DNA of 64,000 nucleotides, taken from assembly GCA_023512835.1 (NCBI GenBank), contig CM042087.1:51516265-51580264 (forward strand), written 5' to 3'. Numbering within the stretch: the stretch's first letter is position 1; every line of letters starts with the position of its first letter. The notes beneath the pieces were generated by a model. The model saw only the letters and a list, made by a program, of their open reading frames with translations, had not been told where the DNA came from and did no database searches. Below are positions 11,664 to 24,739 of this stretch, one piece after another. Source of the stretch: Taxillus chinensis (taxonomy: Eukaryota > Streptophyta > Magnoliopsida > Santalales > Loranthaceae). A program made the position numbers and the translations under genes.

Positions 11664-12490
11664 AATATGATATTAATGTTTATGTTTAAGTTTATAATAT
11701 TTTATGCTATAATGTTATCTTACTTTATTGTTTATTGATTATGCAATTATATTATTTTATCCGCGTTAATATTAAATACGTTATAAAAATAAAATAATTT
11801 CTTATACGTCATAAAAAGTTTAGATGCTATATATTATGTCATTTAGTTTCTTAAACCAAATTACTATGAGTAAGTGAGTATTACAAGCCTTAACTTTACC
11901 AAAAGTATAAAACATAGGTAAGACCCAAATTTGAATGAGGCAGATTCTGGAGGTCTCATTCAAAAATCCATAACTTGAATTATACAGATCCAATTGACAT
12001 AAAACCAAAGCCCATTTGTTCATTTATGACTTAGCTAAAACTTGTAGAAATTTTAGAATTTAATATGAAGCCAATCAATTCCAAAAATTAAAATACTACA
12101 CATAGGTTCAGTATGAACTGATAAACATTTTAGTATGACTTTAAAATTCAATAACTTTTGTTACACATATGTAAAAATTATAAAATTGATACCCGTTTGT
12201 AGATATTTGAGTCAGTAATGCAATACAATTGGCCGTTTGTCAAAAACTACAAAATTAAAAAATTATAATTGAATTAGTAGGGAGTACACCAATGTGGACT
12301 TTTGATGCCAAAGGAACCTTTTAGGTTAAAAAGTCTTAAAAAATTTTTTAAATGGTAGGAGGAGATACCCACATTTTTAATAAGAGATAATAGGAGGAAA
12401 ATAAAGTATTATATATATTTTAAATAATTAAATTTAATGCAAAGTCAAATTTATACACTATTTTTCATACTATTACACCTACCACCTTAC
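11664..12490. other. AT-rich sequence upstream of the LTR-like unit
   Basis: No gene seen. The wording between 11900 and 12260 resembles internal or U3 DNA of plant gypsy elements, but I cannot set ends. Confidence 0.25.
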
Positions 12491-12981
12491 CTATAAATAG
12501 CATGCCTCACTTCTCTTCTCAAGCACTCTTTCCATTCAAATAAGCCACAAAAATCTCCTCCAAATACTCCCCAAAAAGTTCTATTAACACCCCAATAGTC
12601 CTCCAAGCCTTCTCTTCTCTCAATCTTCCTCTCACCTGTTGGAAGTTCCAAAAGGTAAATATTTCAAGCATATATTAATCATGTTCATGGAAGGCTAATC
12701 CTCCCCATACATATATATATTATGGATAGCCTTGCCCCTCAATATATATATATGTATATTTATTAAATAATACGTATATGTGTATATATATAGATTATTA
12801 TTATTCCATGGAAGGCTAAGCCTCCTCATACATATATATATATATTATGGATGACATTGCCCCTCAATATATATATATGTATATTTATTAAATGATACGT
12901 ATATGTATATATATAGATTATTATTATTCCATTGAAGTCTAAGCCTCCTCATACATATATATATTATGGATGACATTGCCC

Positions 12982-13029
<48 letters not shown>

Positions 13030-14000
13030 ATATGTATATGTGTATGTATATGTATAGATTATTATTATCATGAGAAGTTTTTCCACCTTAATATACTTAT
13101 ATATGTCTCTCAATATATTATTTTATGAATATACTATTATTATTAAAACTAAAATATTAACTTTTAAATTTTGTTTCAAGGTTTATAAACGCGGAAGACA
13201 AAAAGATTGTAAGGATCCCCTCTCCTTTTTCTTACCATGATCTCCGACGTGGAAATTCATTTCCTATTTCTTCTCTATATTTCTATCTCAAGATTTCTCC
13301 TTATAATATTATTTTAAGAAGAATTAACTTTCTTTGTCACTTCTTCGAAACTTGGTAATCTAATTTATTGAATGGTGAATAACCCTTTTACTTATCAGGG
13401 CTATTATTGCAAGACCTTCCTTTACGTTGAAATTTACCATTGATGTGGTGGTTTGAAAATTTGTGAAGATATGTTTTATGTTTGACAATATGTTTATGGG
13501 TGGTTCCAGAAAGACCTCCAATGCATTGGGTAAAGAACATCACTGGAGAGTGTCAATCTAGTTGATAACAGGTTATGCAAGACATCTAGGTGGTGAACCT
13601 AGATGAGTAGATATTCTTATTCTTCTATGAGTTGATTATTCACCATATATTATTCCTTACTTTTGACCTTATTGGGCTATTTGAGCTCATTTCCTTTCAT
13701 GTTTTCTTTCTAACCCTAGGAAACTAGGAGAAAGCAAGGATGCTAGGATAATGGTGTCCAGAATGCTTGGAATAAAATTATAAGGAGATTATGCATGTAG
13801 TATTTATATGTCATGTAAAACTATAATGGGTTATCAACACCTAGTCTCTAAACGCTAAACCTTAGAGATCTTGTGATAAGTCTTGATGTAATAAATAAAC
13901 CATCGAATTTATATTGAGCAATAAATTACTATTCATATAATTATAATATCTTATTTGTCTAACGCACCCGGTCTAAAAGTCCAGATTTGGGGGCGTTACA
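12491..14000 (+). mobile_element. Probable LTR remnant (gypsy type)
   Basis: A TATA box (CTATAAATAG, 12491-12500) is followed by a CT-rich leader and an AGGTAAAT donor-like site (12653). The right end GGGGGCGTTACA (13989-14000) resembles the GGGGCGTNACA terminus of Tekay-type LTRs, seen intact elsewhere in this window. I found no matching left terminus or target duplication, so this may be a truncated LTR. It contains the 121-bp tandem array. Confidence 0.4.
12686..13070. repeat. Three tandem copies of a 121-140-bp AT-rich unit
   Basis: Units start at 12686, 12807 and 12930. Each opens with a CATGGAAGGCTAA-like block, continues with TATGGAT-GCC-TTGCCCCTCA and ends in TAGATTATTATTATT. The first two are 121 and 123 bp; the third is longer because an (AT)n run at 12985-13025 has expanded. 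A partial fourth begins at 13069. Confidence 0.93.
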
Positions 14001-14094
14001 CGAGTGCTGCTAGGTACAAGCGGCGTTGCAGCATCTTTGCGTCCCTTGTTGACGTGGAATAAGCACATTAACATCATTTGCCATGCATCGTCGC

Positions 14095-14300
14095 ACTCTC
14101 GGATCATTGCTCGACCCTCAATCTCGAGCAGGCATTGAGCGAGGTTCGAACAGGGGCTCGAGTGCATACGCTACAGACACTACTCAAGCCTCAAGCTCAA
14201 GCTGCTCGAGACTCAAGCTTGACCAAGCCTCGAGCAAATCTCGAATAAGCCACGAGCATCGAGCAAGCCTCAAGCAGGCATCGAGCACCTCTCCCATGGC
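14095..14300. repeat. Degenerate short repeats of CTCGAGC/CAAGC type
   Basis: At least ten variants of TCGAGCA/CTCAAGC follow each other within 200 bp, in a region otherwise AT-rich. Known plant hAT-type MITEs show similar runs in their ends, but I see no terminal repeats. Confidence 0.55.
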
Positions 14301-15645
14301 TAGATGTAATGGTATTTGGATTCCGTCAACTGTAATTTCTAACGTAAACTTCAAATGGTTATAACTTTGTGCATAGTAGTCCAATTTGTGCCCATTTTTT
14401 ATTGGTAGGTATCAACGAGACGCACGGTGCCTAAATTTCTATAGAGGGTTTGCTGCTATACGATTTCCAAAAAAACTCACTCTTTTGCCTTCAATTTTAT
14501 ATTTTATGCTACGATTCTATCTCTTCCTATCCAAATGCACTGCTCGAGATCCCTCCCTCCTTCCCACTATCTCTCTCTCTATTTCAGATGTTATGCACTG
14601 CGCTATAAGTTTTGCATAATTTTACTGATATAGCAATTGCCACATTAGCCAAAGATGCAACGGGAACGCAACACCGATTATAAATATTATTTTTCAACTT
14701 GTAAATTGTTATTCAATCATCCGTATGAATAACTATGAATGAATCGTATCATGAGGTCATGAATATTACTTGGAGCAATCATATGTAAATGTATATATTT
14801 GATTGTAAGTATTTGCAATATTTTTGGCTCGTTGTACTCTGGAATCTATTTATAGGATTTATTGCGAGAAATGAAAAGAAAATTAGAAAATAAATAATAA
14901 ATAAACGAGGGGCTGGCTTAGCTTTGGTTCTGCACACACGTTTCATGAGAGCAGAAGTAAGAGAGAGAGTAAGCCATTGTAGAGTTCTAAAATGTGAGCA
15001 TGTTTGTTTAATGGGATTAATGTTGTTTGGGTTACATCATCATTAAATATGCATTTCTATCGATTGGACATTTGAGAGAAACATATTGGAATTAGGAAAT
15101 TTGATTTTAGGGTTCATAATGTTCATATTTTGGGGTTTCATTTAAATTATATGTTTGGTGTGCAATTGTGTTAATTTTGGGTGTCTAAATTAATCTAAAA
15201 TGACATTAACGTAAGATTTAAATTAATTCTAGGATATTTACTTGTTTAAAAGAGTAGTATATACATAAAATTAATCGAGAGCATACTTGAATGCTTTAGA
15301 TTGAAAGCGTACCAAATTTTATTGTCGGAGTTTGATCAATGAGTTTTTAATCAAACTTCGATAATAAATTTAGTATATTTTTATCTAAATTATTCAGGTG
15401 CACTTCTGATTAATATTTTATATCAAAAATGCTTTTAGACAAGTAAATGTTGAGTGGTTAATTTAAGTCTTATAATTGATATGTTGTTCTAATTAAGGTG
15501 TTTTGAGATACACAATGGTATCAGATTAGGAAATACGATTGTGACCAAGGATGGATCTAGAAAATTTCGTTAGAAGTGACCAAAATATAAACTGTGTAAC
15601 TCATGTCTAGAAAGTATTATCTAAAATTACAATTGGCACTAAAGG
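14301..15645. other. Intergenic AT-rich DNA
   Basis: No gene, RNA or defined repeat recognised. Confidence 0.5.
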
Positions 15646-16185
15646 TGAAACTCTAAACCGACAAACAGACCTGCTGAATCTACTAATTTATCAAACTGCC
15701 TAAATCAAATAAAATCGGTTTGGTTTTATTTGGGATTTCAATTTCATGGTTTAAATCGAATCGAACCAAATAATATTGTCATTTATTTATTTTATGTTTT
15801 GGAACTTATTTATTTAAGATTAATTATTAATATTTGATATGTTATGTTTATGAATTATATTATCTAATTCTGAGACTTTTATAATTATAAATTTGATATA
15901 TATATTATTATTGATATGCTTACACACTATTTATTTTTTGTTTTACAACATTTTAATTTTTAAGAACTCAAAAATTGATAAACCAAATCGAATCAAACCG
16001 ATATTTTTTTGAACTATTGGTTCAAATCGAATTGATCTAAACCAAATCAGTTCAATCCAATTCGGTTTGGTCCAAACAATAAGTTTAGTTTGATTTGATT
16101 TTGTTCAAATCAAAAATCATTAATTTGATTTGAAAAATAGCTCAAATTGACATAAACTGAATCAATTTCACTCATAATTAATATC
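15646..16185. mobile_element. Degenerate hAT-like MITE (uncertain ends)
   Basis: Many variants of AACCGAATCGAACC and its complement GGTTTGGTT cluster at both sides of an AT-rich centre, as in the intact MITE at 3530-4100. The outer ends (AAAGGTGAAA near 15647 and TTTCACTCAT near 16172) are roughly inverted. No clear 8-bp duplication remains. Confidence 0.45.
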
Positions 16186-18659
16186 ATATAAGTCACAACT
16201 AATAACATAAAAGCATAAAAAACACAATAAGTTCTTTAATTTTTTAAAATCATATAATCATTTATCACTATTGCAATTAGCAACATGTTCATCATAAATA
16301 TTATGAGACAATAAATTATATTATTAATTATTTTTAATTATAGTTATATAATATATAATTTAAATTATATTTTATATTTTTAATATATATATATATATAT
16401 TTAAAAACAAATTGAGAGTGGGGGAGGGAAAGCCATTCCACCCCCTAATTCCATTTTTGTTTATGACCTTTGTCATTGGGATTTCGAACCGATATGAATT
16501 AAGGAAGCGTTGGGAGTTGCAACGAAAAAATTGCATGGTGACTTACATGGTACAGCTAAGTTTCATACGGTGTGTCAAATTCTTGACCCTAATCTAACTT
16601 CTCATTGAGGATGACAAAAAAAATTCCAATTGATCTAGTGGAAATGAGAATTATTTTTACCTTGCCATAAGAGCTTGGGAAAAAAAAGAGTAAAGCCATT
16701 TAATAACAATGCAGACACCTGTAACACCGACATTATATAGACAAGGGGCTTTGGGTTCGATATGAATCCTTGAAAAATACACTGTGCATATCTTTCCCAT
16801 TAAACTATCTTGTTAATATTTGTTTTAAAACATGAATGTTCGATGAAATATTCATTTAGTATTTTCTATATTTGTAAAATGTCATGGTGATCTGATAGTT
16901 GTTTTTGTGCAAATCTAATTAGAAAAAAATTAAAAGAGAAATAAATAAGAGTTTAAGTTTTTAATTTTTTCCTTGTGAATTTTCGCAAAACCAACAGTTA
17001 ATTACTGTAAAAATTTATAGATATAACAAATAATATATGAATATTCAATCTAATGGTCAATTTTTCAAAAAAAAAAATAATAGAATACTAAAATATCAAA
17101 AATATGCATGGTACGGATAAAGTGCATATCGACACCAAATGAAAACTCATAAACACTTTTTAATAAGTGCATATGGAACTGAGGACACTTTTTAATAAAA
17201 CTAAATGACCACTTGACTCAAAACCCTATTTTTCAAATTTTTTATTTAAGCTCTATTGCCCTAGTAAGATCATCAAAGAATGCCACTTTACGCTACCCCG
17301 AGAACGATCCCCACAGGATAGTTCAATTGGTAAAGGTGTGGCTTCATAATGTCGTAAAAATACCCTTTCTAATTGCAGAGGGTGCATTTGTGCAGGTTTT
17401 TAGTGAATTTCATTTGTTGACTTCAAGGTAGCGGCCAGTGTATGATACTAGTTTGTCTTACTTGTGGTGTGATAACATGACCACTCATTGGTGCTCCTCT
17501 TATGATGCTGTGCTTAATGGTTGCTCATGCTCTTCATAATACGGTGGCCAAGGACAGATCAAAGAGGGGCATTTTTAGAGAAAATTTTAATATATATAAC
17601 AATAATAAAAAATAATTAGTAATATGATTTAGTGGTTCAAGTGTTTGTGTTAAACATGTTACCAACTATAATAATGGTAAATGGATTATACAGTTTAAAA
17701 AAGTTATTTGACTTAGTTAAATGAGGATTTGGTAAACTTTCTATGCTTTCATGTCATTACTTGTAATTTAGATGGTACTAATCATAGTTTAGCATAATAG
17801 TTTCTTAATATAAATTACACTAGTTGTAAGCATTTGTATTTCATCCTCCCGTAATCAAATTTTCTACATCTATCCTTGATGGTGGCAGTCTTAGTATGCA
17901 ATTGAGCTAGTGATTTTGTTATCTAATGCCTTACACTCTTCAAATATGATAAAGCCTGAACTGAATCAAGGAGAGGGGTCTTGGCACCACTAACATAACC
18001 TTCTTGAGTAAAGAAATTGCTAGATACATAACAGCCAACTGTTTGTGAGAAAATCATGTAAGGTGGGAGACTAAATTAATATGCAATATTAAGTAGGAGC
18101 ATCCAAAAGAATAAAATATTTTTTTTAATCATTAGCAGCCTACCTTATGTAAGAGCATCAATATTGAATTTTCTATATTTTCTCTTAAATTTTAGTTAAA
18201 AATGACACTCCCTAAAATTTTATTCTAAAATTTACATTTTGCAAAAAATATTATACATTCCATTTTCATTTCCTATAATTTCTCTTATATTAAAATAATA
18301 TTTTTATATTCTTTTTTTCTTTCTTCTACTCATTATAGCCATGTAACAATCAACATATGTCAAACCAATATACAAAATTATATGAAAATCTTTTGGATAA
18401 TAGATAGTGAATTCCTAAATATAAAGAAATATTATTTATTCTCTATCTCCACATATTATTTTAGGAAAACTGATGGAGGACAATTTTGATCCAAAATTTA
18501 TTTTTTTTAAATTATTGGAAAAGTACGTTTATATGAAAGCTAATGTAAATGTTATAAAAGGAATAACTATGCAAAAGATGTCTAAAGCTTTTCAAAAAGA
18601 AGTAATAAAAAAAAGACTTCTAATACATACCACAAAATTTTAAGGGAGGCATCAACACT
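16186..18659. other. Intergenic AT-rich DNA
   Basis: No gene seen. The open frames in it are short and have no family features. Confidence 0.45.
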
Positions 18660-19145
18660 GTCTAGTGGCGAAAAATAACGAGAAATATTTGAACATTTTC
18701 TATTTGCTGTTTTCGTTTTACCTGTTTTCTATTTTCTATTTTACCCTAAAAGTAAATGTTTGATTGAAGTATTTGAAGTATTTTCTGTTTTTGTTTTTAA
18801 AATATAATAATTATTTATTTTTGAGTACAAAAAATAGAAAACTAAAAAAAATAAAAACTTATCTTTTCTCTTTTTAGATCGTAAAGAATGAAAATAATAT
18901 TTTATTATTTTCAGTTTTATGTTTTATATATTCGAAAATAGCTATCACATTTTAAAAATAAAAACAGAAAATAAACAAAACAAACAGAAAACATGACATG
19001 TTTATGTTTTCATTTTTATAATTATTTTTAAATAAAAAAAATAAAAAATAACTAAATATTATTTTCATTTTTTGTGACACCTAAAATATTATATTTTAAA
19101 AACTAAAACAAAAAACAACCTTACCAACAAAACCAAAAACGAGTA
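18660..19145. repeat. MITE-like region with inverted TTTTCTGTTTT/AAAACAGAAAA motifs
   Basis: The left half (18690-18800) is rich in GTTTTC and TTTTCTGTTTT, and the right half (18955-19135) in their complements AAAACAGAAAA and AAAACAAAAAAC, so the segment could fold back on itself. Exact ends are not visible. Confidence 0.35.
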
Positions 19146-20260
19146 CTATTTGCTATGAATAAAGTGAAATAAAATAATGTAAGTTTTTACTTATAATTTT
19201 CTATAATTTATAAAAAAATTGTTTTCATTGTAAAACTGAACTCGTTAAGATTCCATCATTTTATAACTCAGCTTTTGATTTTACGTTCAATCTCAGATTT
19301 TTATAAGCAATTTTACTGGTTTTATAATGAAAAAATCTTTCAAATTTTCGATTTTAGGATTCCAAACCCAATTTCAATATCAGCCCTTAAAACACAAGAT
19401 ACATTTGATATTTTTATTTTTATTTTGAAAATAAATAATACATATATTTATAAAAATTTATTTATTTTTTCAAAACATCAAACATTTCATTTTTTATCTA
19501 TATTTATTCCTTAATTTATTTTTTTATTATTTTATCTCTCTTTATTGTATTTATTACAATTAATTAAAAATTTACAAGTATAATACTATATATTAAAAAT
19601 TATAAAAAATATTTAAGGATAAATAATAAAATTTTAAATATAAGATTTACTATTATTTTTTTATTCCTAACGAGATTTTTTGATAAATTTATATATTTTT
19701 TTCTAACCCTTGTGATTTTATTATTCAAATACTCCTTTTGCGTGGGTGTATCCTTATATTGTTGTTTCACTAAATTTGATATATATAAATATACGTTAAC
19801 AAATTTAATTACGTTTTTCATTGCCTTTAACGCGTCGCGAAAGTAATTGAACTTATAAATAGGATTTTATCGGCAAGCATCCGAAAAGCCGAAACAATCG
19901 AAGCGACTGACAAAAGTCTGGCGTGGTTGTTGTGACGGTGATTCTGTTGGTGGGCGGACCGGACCCAAGTCGCCGACAATAACGTTGGAGATTACTTGCT
20001 TGGGCGTTTTTGGATTCAGTTGCGTACACGTATCTACGTACTATGTACCCAAAAAAAAACCATGTACCCAAAAAAAAAAAAACTGTCTTACAGGGCACCG
20101 AAGGCATTGACATTGTTTTTTGTGGGTCTAAACGTTTACCCATCCCCGTTGAATTGAAGATCCATCACCGTTATTTGTTTCCGTCTCACGTTGCATCAGC
20201 AGATCCCTTATCCCAATCCTGATTCCAGCCTCTACCAATTAAAACAATCTTTGATTCCTC
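19146..20260. other. Upstream region of the transporter gene
   Basis: AT-rich to about 19850, then more balanced. A short tandem duplication at 20042-20081 (ATGTACCC followed by an A run, twice) is the only clear structure. An ACACGT/TACGT cluster sits at 20023-20041. No coding sequence. Confidence 0.45.
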
Positions 20261-20358
20261 ATCCCCAGAGAAAAACAGAGAGGGAGAGGGGGGAGGGACG
20301 GAGGGACTAGGGAGTGGACGGAGAGAGAGACCAATTTTTTGTTTTTTGGGTGACGAAA
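20261..20358 (+). promoter_or_regulatory. Purine-rich 5' leader of the NPF gene
   Basis: About 70 bp of nearly pure GA/GGGA sequence directly upstream of the start codon. GA/CT-rich leaders are frequent in plant core promoters lacking a TATA box. The transcription start is not determinable here. Confidence 0.35.
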
Positions 20359-23300
20359 ATGGGATCGCTGGAGGAGGAAAGAACGTTGCTGGAAGATGGG
20401 CTTCTTGAGGAGGTGACATTCAGTCCATGTCTCTATCCTTAGGAGGGTTGCTAGTTTTGATTTTAAGGATTTGGGTTTTTGATTTGATGTCTCATGCTGT
20501 CTAAAGTCAAATTTTGAACCCGTTGCTTTGATTCCTGCAGCAGCTATCTCTCTCTTATTTTTTGTTTACTTCACTTGATGGTTTGTATATTTGCAATACT
20601 CGAATAATTTCATGTTTATTAGTCCCTCTGATATGTTCTGTAAAATGATCGTGACGGTTACCGGCGAATTCCAAACCCCATAATTCATGCTATGTTTTTG
20701 GCCCCGCGCATTTGATTAGGGGCTTCATAGGCGATGTAAATAGCAAAGATGGGACCTTTAACATCCACGATCTTTACTCTTTGTTCCTATTATTTTGGTA
20801 ACCTGTTGTTGATTGTGCAATTGTTAATTTGAATGGGGAAGCCAACGCTGTGTTTCAGTTAAGAGTTGCCAGCGGTTCAGGCTGCCATCACCGGTGACTG
20901 ACTCTCGGCTGGAGCGTCGAATGGCATTCTATGACAAACCCAATTTGTGTTTCACTTATGAGGAATCAGGATCATATCACTTTAGTGTAGTCTTTTTATT
21001 GACATTTATTTACGATCGATTATATAGGATTTTAATAATAGTTTTTCATTATAATCTCTCTAGGCCCTCAATGCTCTTTCCATAATGCGTCTGCCCTGAC
21101 AAATTCTTTTTCCTTGAAGCTTGGTTGTTGTCCATTTTTTTGCTTGATGTGTGGAGTTCTTGTTTGTGTCTTTAGACTGAAAGCAAGAAACTATATACTG
21201 GGGATGGCTCAGTTGACTTTCACGGGAAGCCTGTTCTCAAGAACAACACGGGAAACTGGAAAGCTTGCCCATTTATTTTAGGTAACTAATGGTAATGATT
21301 CATTTTCTTTTGTTATTTGAAATTCAAAACTTTAATTAATATGTGTGTATATATCTACATAAATCCAGGCACTGAATGTTGCGAGCGTCTAGCCTACTAT
21401 GGTATTGCAACTAATCTTGTCACTTATCTTACCCAAAAGCTACATGAAGGAAATGTCTCTGCTGCCAGAAATGTCACCACTTGGCAAGGAACTTGCTACC
21501 TTACACCCCTAATTGGAGCTGTCTTGGCAGATGCATATTGGGGAAGATATTGGACCATTGCTGTTTTCTCAACAATTTACCTCATTGTAAATACAACCTC
21601 AACTTATTATTGGATTCTATGGTCTAATATTGTTATTATTGGAAGTGGCTGATGGGCCTATTCTTCCATCCTTAGTGGATCTTTTTTTACATGGATAATG
21701 TTTCCTATCATCTGCATATTGTTATTAGAAATTTTATTGTTGACAAAGATAGAAGATTCGTATTATCCCATACTTTATATGTGAAAGAAGTAAATTTAGC
21801 AATTTTTATAGGTTTAAGGCTGAAAGGTTATAAGAAGAAAGCTCTAGTTTTGAGAGTATAGCATGCTTAACTATTAAGTGGAGCGTTTTTTTAAATATTT
21901 ATCATTTTCAAATTTTCAGGTTGTCAACAATTTCTAAAGGCCTGCAAGGCTGAAATCAATATGGCAAACTAAAAATCACGTTAAGTAATACTATGACCTT
22001 GACTTTTCTGGAGACAGAATATTATCGCACTTAGGGAAGCGAAGGCATAAATAACAAGTAACTTGGATTTCCATGTTTTAGATTTGAAACATGAACGTGT
22101 TGTTGAAAGATGTATGATGCCTAGAACATTCTGCTGCCAACCATGATCTTATCAAACCTTTAAAATTGATGCTTTTGATTTGTCAGTGTTGAATGTGCGC
22201 AAGTACATTATATTGGCATGCTTTACTGATGGCAGTGACTTAATTCTATTGTTTCTATGTTAAGCAAAATTTATTTCTTTTGCCTTTGAAAGTTCCTTTT
22301 CTGATTCGATGGAATTCTTGTGTGCAGGGAATGTGCACATTGACTCTCTCAGCGTCAGTTGCTGCATTGAAACCTCTTCCTTGTGTGGATTCTGTATGTC
22401 CTTCTGCCACACCTGCCCAATATGCAGTATTTTTCGTTGGGCTTTACCTAATTGCACTAGGAACTGGTGGGATTAAGCCATGTGTTTCATCCTTCGGGGC
22501 AGATCAGTTTGATGACACTGATTCTAGAGAAAGAGTAAAGAAGGGTTCCTTCTTCAATTGGTTTTATTTTTCCATCAACATTGGTGCTCTCATATCAAGT
22601 AGTTTTCTTGTTTACATTCAAGACAATGCTGGATGGGGCCTAGGATTTGGCATTCCGGCCCTGTTTATGGGCTTTGCTATTGCAAGCTTCTTTTCTGGCA
22701 CACGTCTCTATAGATTTCAGAAGCCTGGAGGAAGCCCTATTACTAGAATGGGCCAGGTTTTGGTGGCATCTTTTCATAAGTGGGGCGTGGAGACACCTAA
22801 CGACAGTAGTCTCCTTTATGAGTTGCCAGACAAACAGTCTGCAATTGAAGGCAGTAGGAAACTGGAGCACAGCGATGAGCTCAGGTAATTCTTCTCTATT
22901 TCATTCTCATGGTATTTAGTTAACCTATTGGAAGTAGGATACATTGATGAGAAGTGTTTGTGCAATTGTTAAGTTCATGACAAACGGTTAGCTTCAGTGA
23001 TTAGGACAAAGGAACTGTCAGCTGTTTTTTCCAAGTGCCAGCTAATTATTATATTCCCCTAGTGTCCCATGTCTATGATAATGCTGTACATTTTACTGGA
23101 AATGTGGCTGCTACGTACTCATCTTCTTTTGGTGCCTACTAAACTTATCTGCCACTGCAGGTGCCTCGACAAAGCTGCTGTTGTAACCGATGTTGAAATT
23201 AAAAGTGGCGACTTCTCCAATTCATGGCGGCTATGTACCGTAACCCAGGTTGAGGAACTGAAAATTCTTATTCGCATGTTCCCAATTTGGGCAACTGGCA

Positions 23301-23986
23301 TCGTATTTTCTGCCGTGTATGCTCAAATGTCAACCATGTTTGTGGAACAAGGGACGGTTATGGACACTCACATTGGTTCCTTCAAAATCCCCCCAGCATC
23401 CCTCTCTACCTTCGACGTTATCAGCGTTATTTTCTGGGTCCCTATTTATGATAAGCTCATCGTACCCATTGCGAGGAAGTGCACCGGGAAGGAGAGGGGT
23501 TTCTCGGAGCTACAGCGCATGGGCATTGGCCTATTTCTTTCCGTCCTCTGCATGTCAGCTGCTGCGGTGGTAGAGAGCAAACGATTGCAGCTCGCAAGAG
23601 AACTGGGGCTGGTAGACAAAAGCGTAGCAGTGCCTATGAGCATCTTCTGGCAAATCCCCCAGTACTTTTTGTTGGGTGCTGCGGAGGTATTCACGTTCAT
23701 CGGCCAGCTAGAGTTCTTCTACGACCAATCACCGGATGCCATGCGGAGTTTGTGCAGTGCGCTGTCACTTCTGACCACTTCCCTGGGGAATTACCTGAGC
23801 TCCTTCATTCTCACTGTAGTCACTTCCATAACCACCCAAGGTGGGCATGTGGGGTGGATCCCGGACAATTTGAATGAGGGCCATCTCGATTATTTCTTCT
23901 GGCTTCTTGCAGGACTCAGTTTCTTAAACATGGTGGTCTACCTTTTCTGCGCCAAACAGTATAAACGGAAGAAGGCTTCTTCTTAA
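20359..23986 (+). CDS. NPF8.3: NRT1/PTR family proton-coupled peptide transporter, NPF8.3 (PTR2) type, 5 exons
   Basis: Membrane transporter of the POT/PTR family; Arabidopsis NPF8.3 (PTR2) moves di- and tripeptides with protons. Exons: 20359-20412, 21176-21281, 21369-21586, 22328-22884 and 23161-23986; phases fit and all introns are GT-AG. The product has 586 residues, normal for the family, with twelve expected membrane segments. Visible motifs: the proton-coupling E-x-x-E-R (Glu56, Glu59, Arg60), [13 protein letters not shown] (103-115), [19 protein letters not shown] (171-189) and [12 protein letters not shown] (205-216). The large cytosolic loop lies around 270-320. The C-terminus is basic and ends KKASS as in PTR2. 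The start gives MGSLEEE, matching the acidic N-terminus of PTR2 relatives. Introns 1 (763 bp) and 3 (741 bp) are long and AT-rich. The gene looks intact and is the best-supported gene here. Peptide versus another substrate is inferred from orthology. Confidence 0.96.
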
Positions 23987-24739
23987 AGCAATTTTAGGGT
24001 CGCTTTTCTGGCCATGGGACACAGTTGTAGTTCCTTCATTGTTCATAAATTTGTGCTGGAGAACATCACCGATCAACAGTACAGGGGCTCATGCTGTTTT
24101 TTTCCATCCGTCCCTCAATGTCAATTTTAAGTTAATTGTATATTAATGTCTGGACCAATGGTTGTGTTGATTTGATTATTAGGTGTTTTTTTTTTTTTTT
24201 GATTTCATATGTGCAGCCATTTGCGGGGTTGATATTAATTCCATCTTGTTTCATTTTGGACTGCATTATAAGCTTTTTTATATTTTTATTAAAAGAACTT
24301 ATATTTTTATTAAAAGAAGGTTGTTTTAATTAAAAGTTTATTAATTAAAATGACGTTATTTTAATAAAATTATAAAGGACTGCAGCTGCAAATAAATTTG
24401 TTTGTAAAAATTAGGTCCCCTCAGTTTCTGCCGTAGCACAGATAATTAACAAAGGTAACTTAACCAACAGTAGAGGAAAAACAATGTACATGGCATGTTA
24501 AAGTAAAACAAACACGAATCAAAATGACGAGATGAAAGGGAAGATGAAACAGAGTCCATACAAACCACAACGCAATGCAAACCCCAATGCTAAAACAACC
24601 ACGAATCAAAGCAACCATAATGCAATGCAAGATGAAACAGAGTCCATAAAAAGTAAACTTTCAATGTGGACTGCATTCCATCAATTTCATAAACCCCAAA
24701 CACTCCTAAACAGCAACACTGCCTGGAGCACAGTCACAG
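23987..24739. other. Spacer between convergent NPF and fasciclin genes
   Basis: Holds the 3' untranslated regions of two convergent genes. A T-run lies at 24187-24200 and a 21-bp tandem duplication at 24279-24320 (TATATTTTTATTAAAAGAA core). Nothing else recognised. Confidence 0.5.

Noticed and set aside
14001..14005. CGAGT after the LTR-like end at 14000, the same five bases as after Tekay-1 at 37935
   Set aside because: The two loci are unrelated beyond these bases; taken as coincidence.
16730..16780. B-box-like GGTTCGATATGAATCC
   Set aside because: No A-box at the required distance upstream and no poly(A)/T tail with target duplication.
17310..17440. tRNA-like A-box (TAGTTCAATTGGTAAAGG) suggesting a SINE or tRNA
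   Set aside because: No matching B-box at the right distance and no cloverleaf; may be chance.
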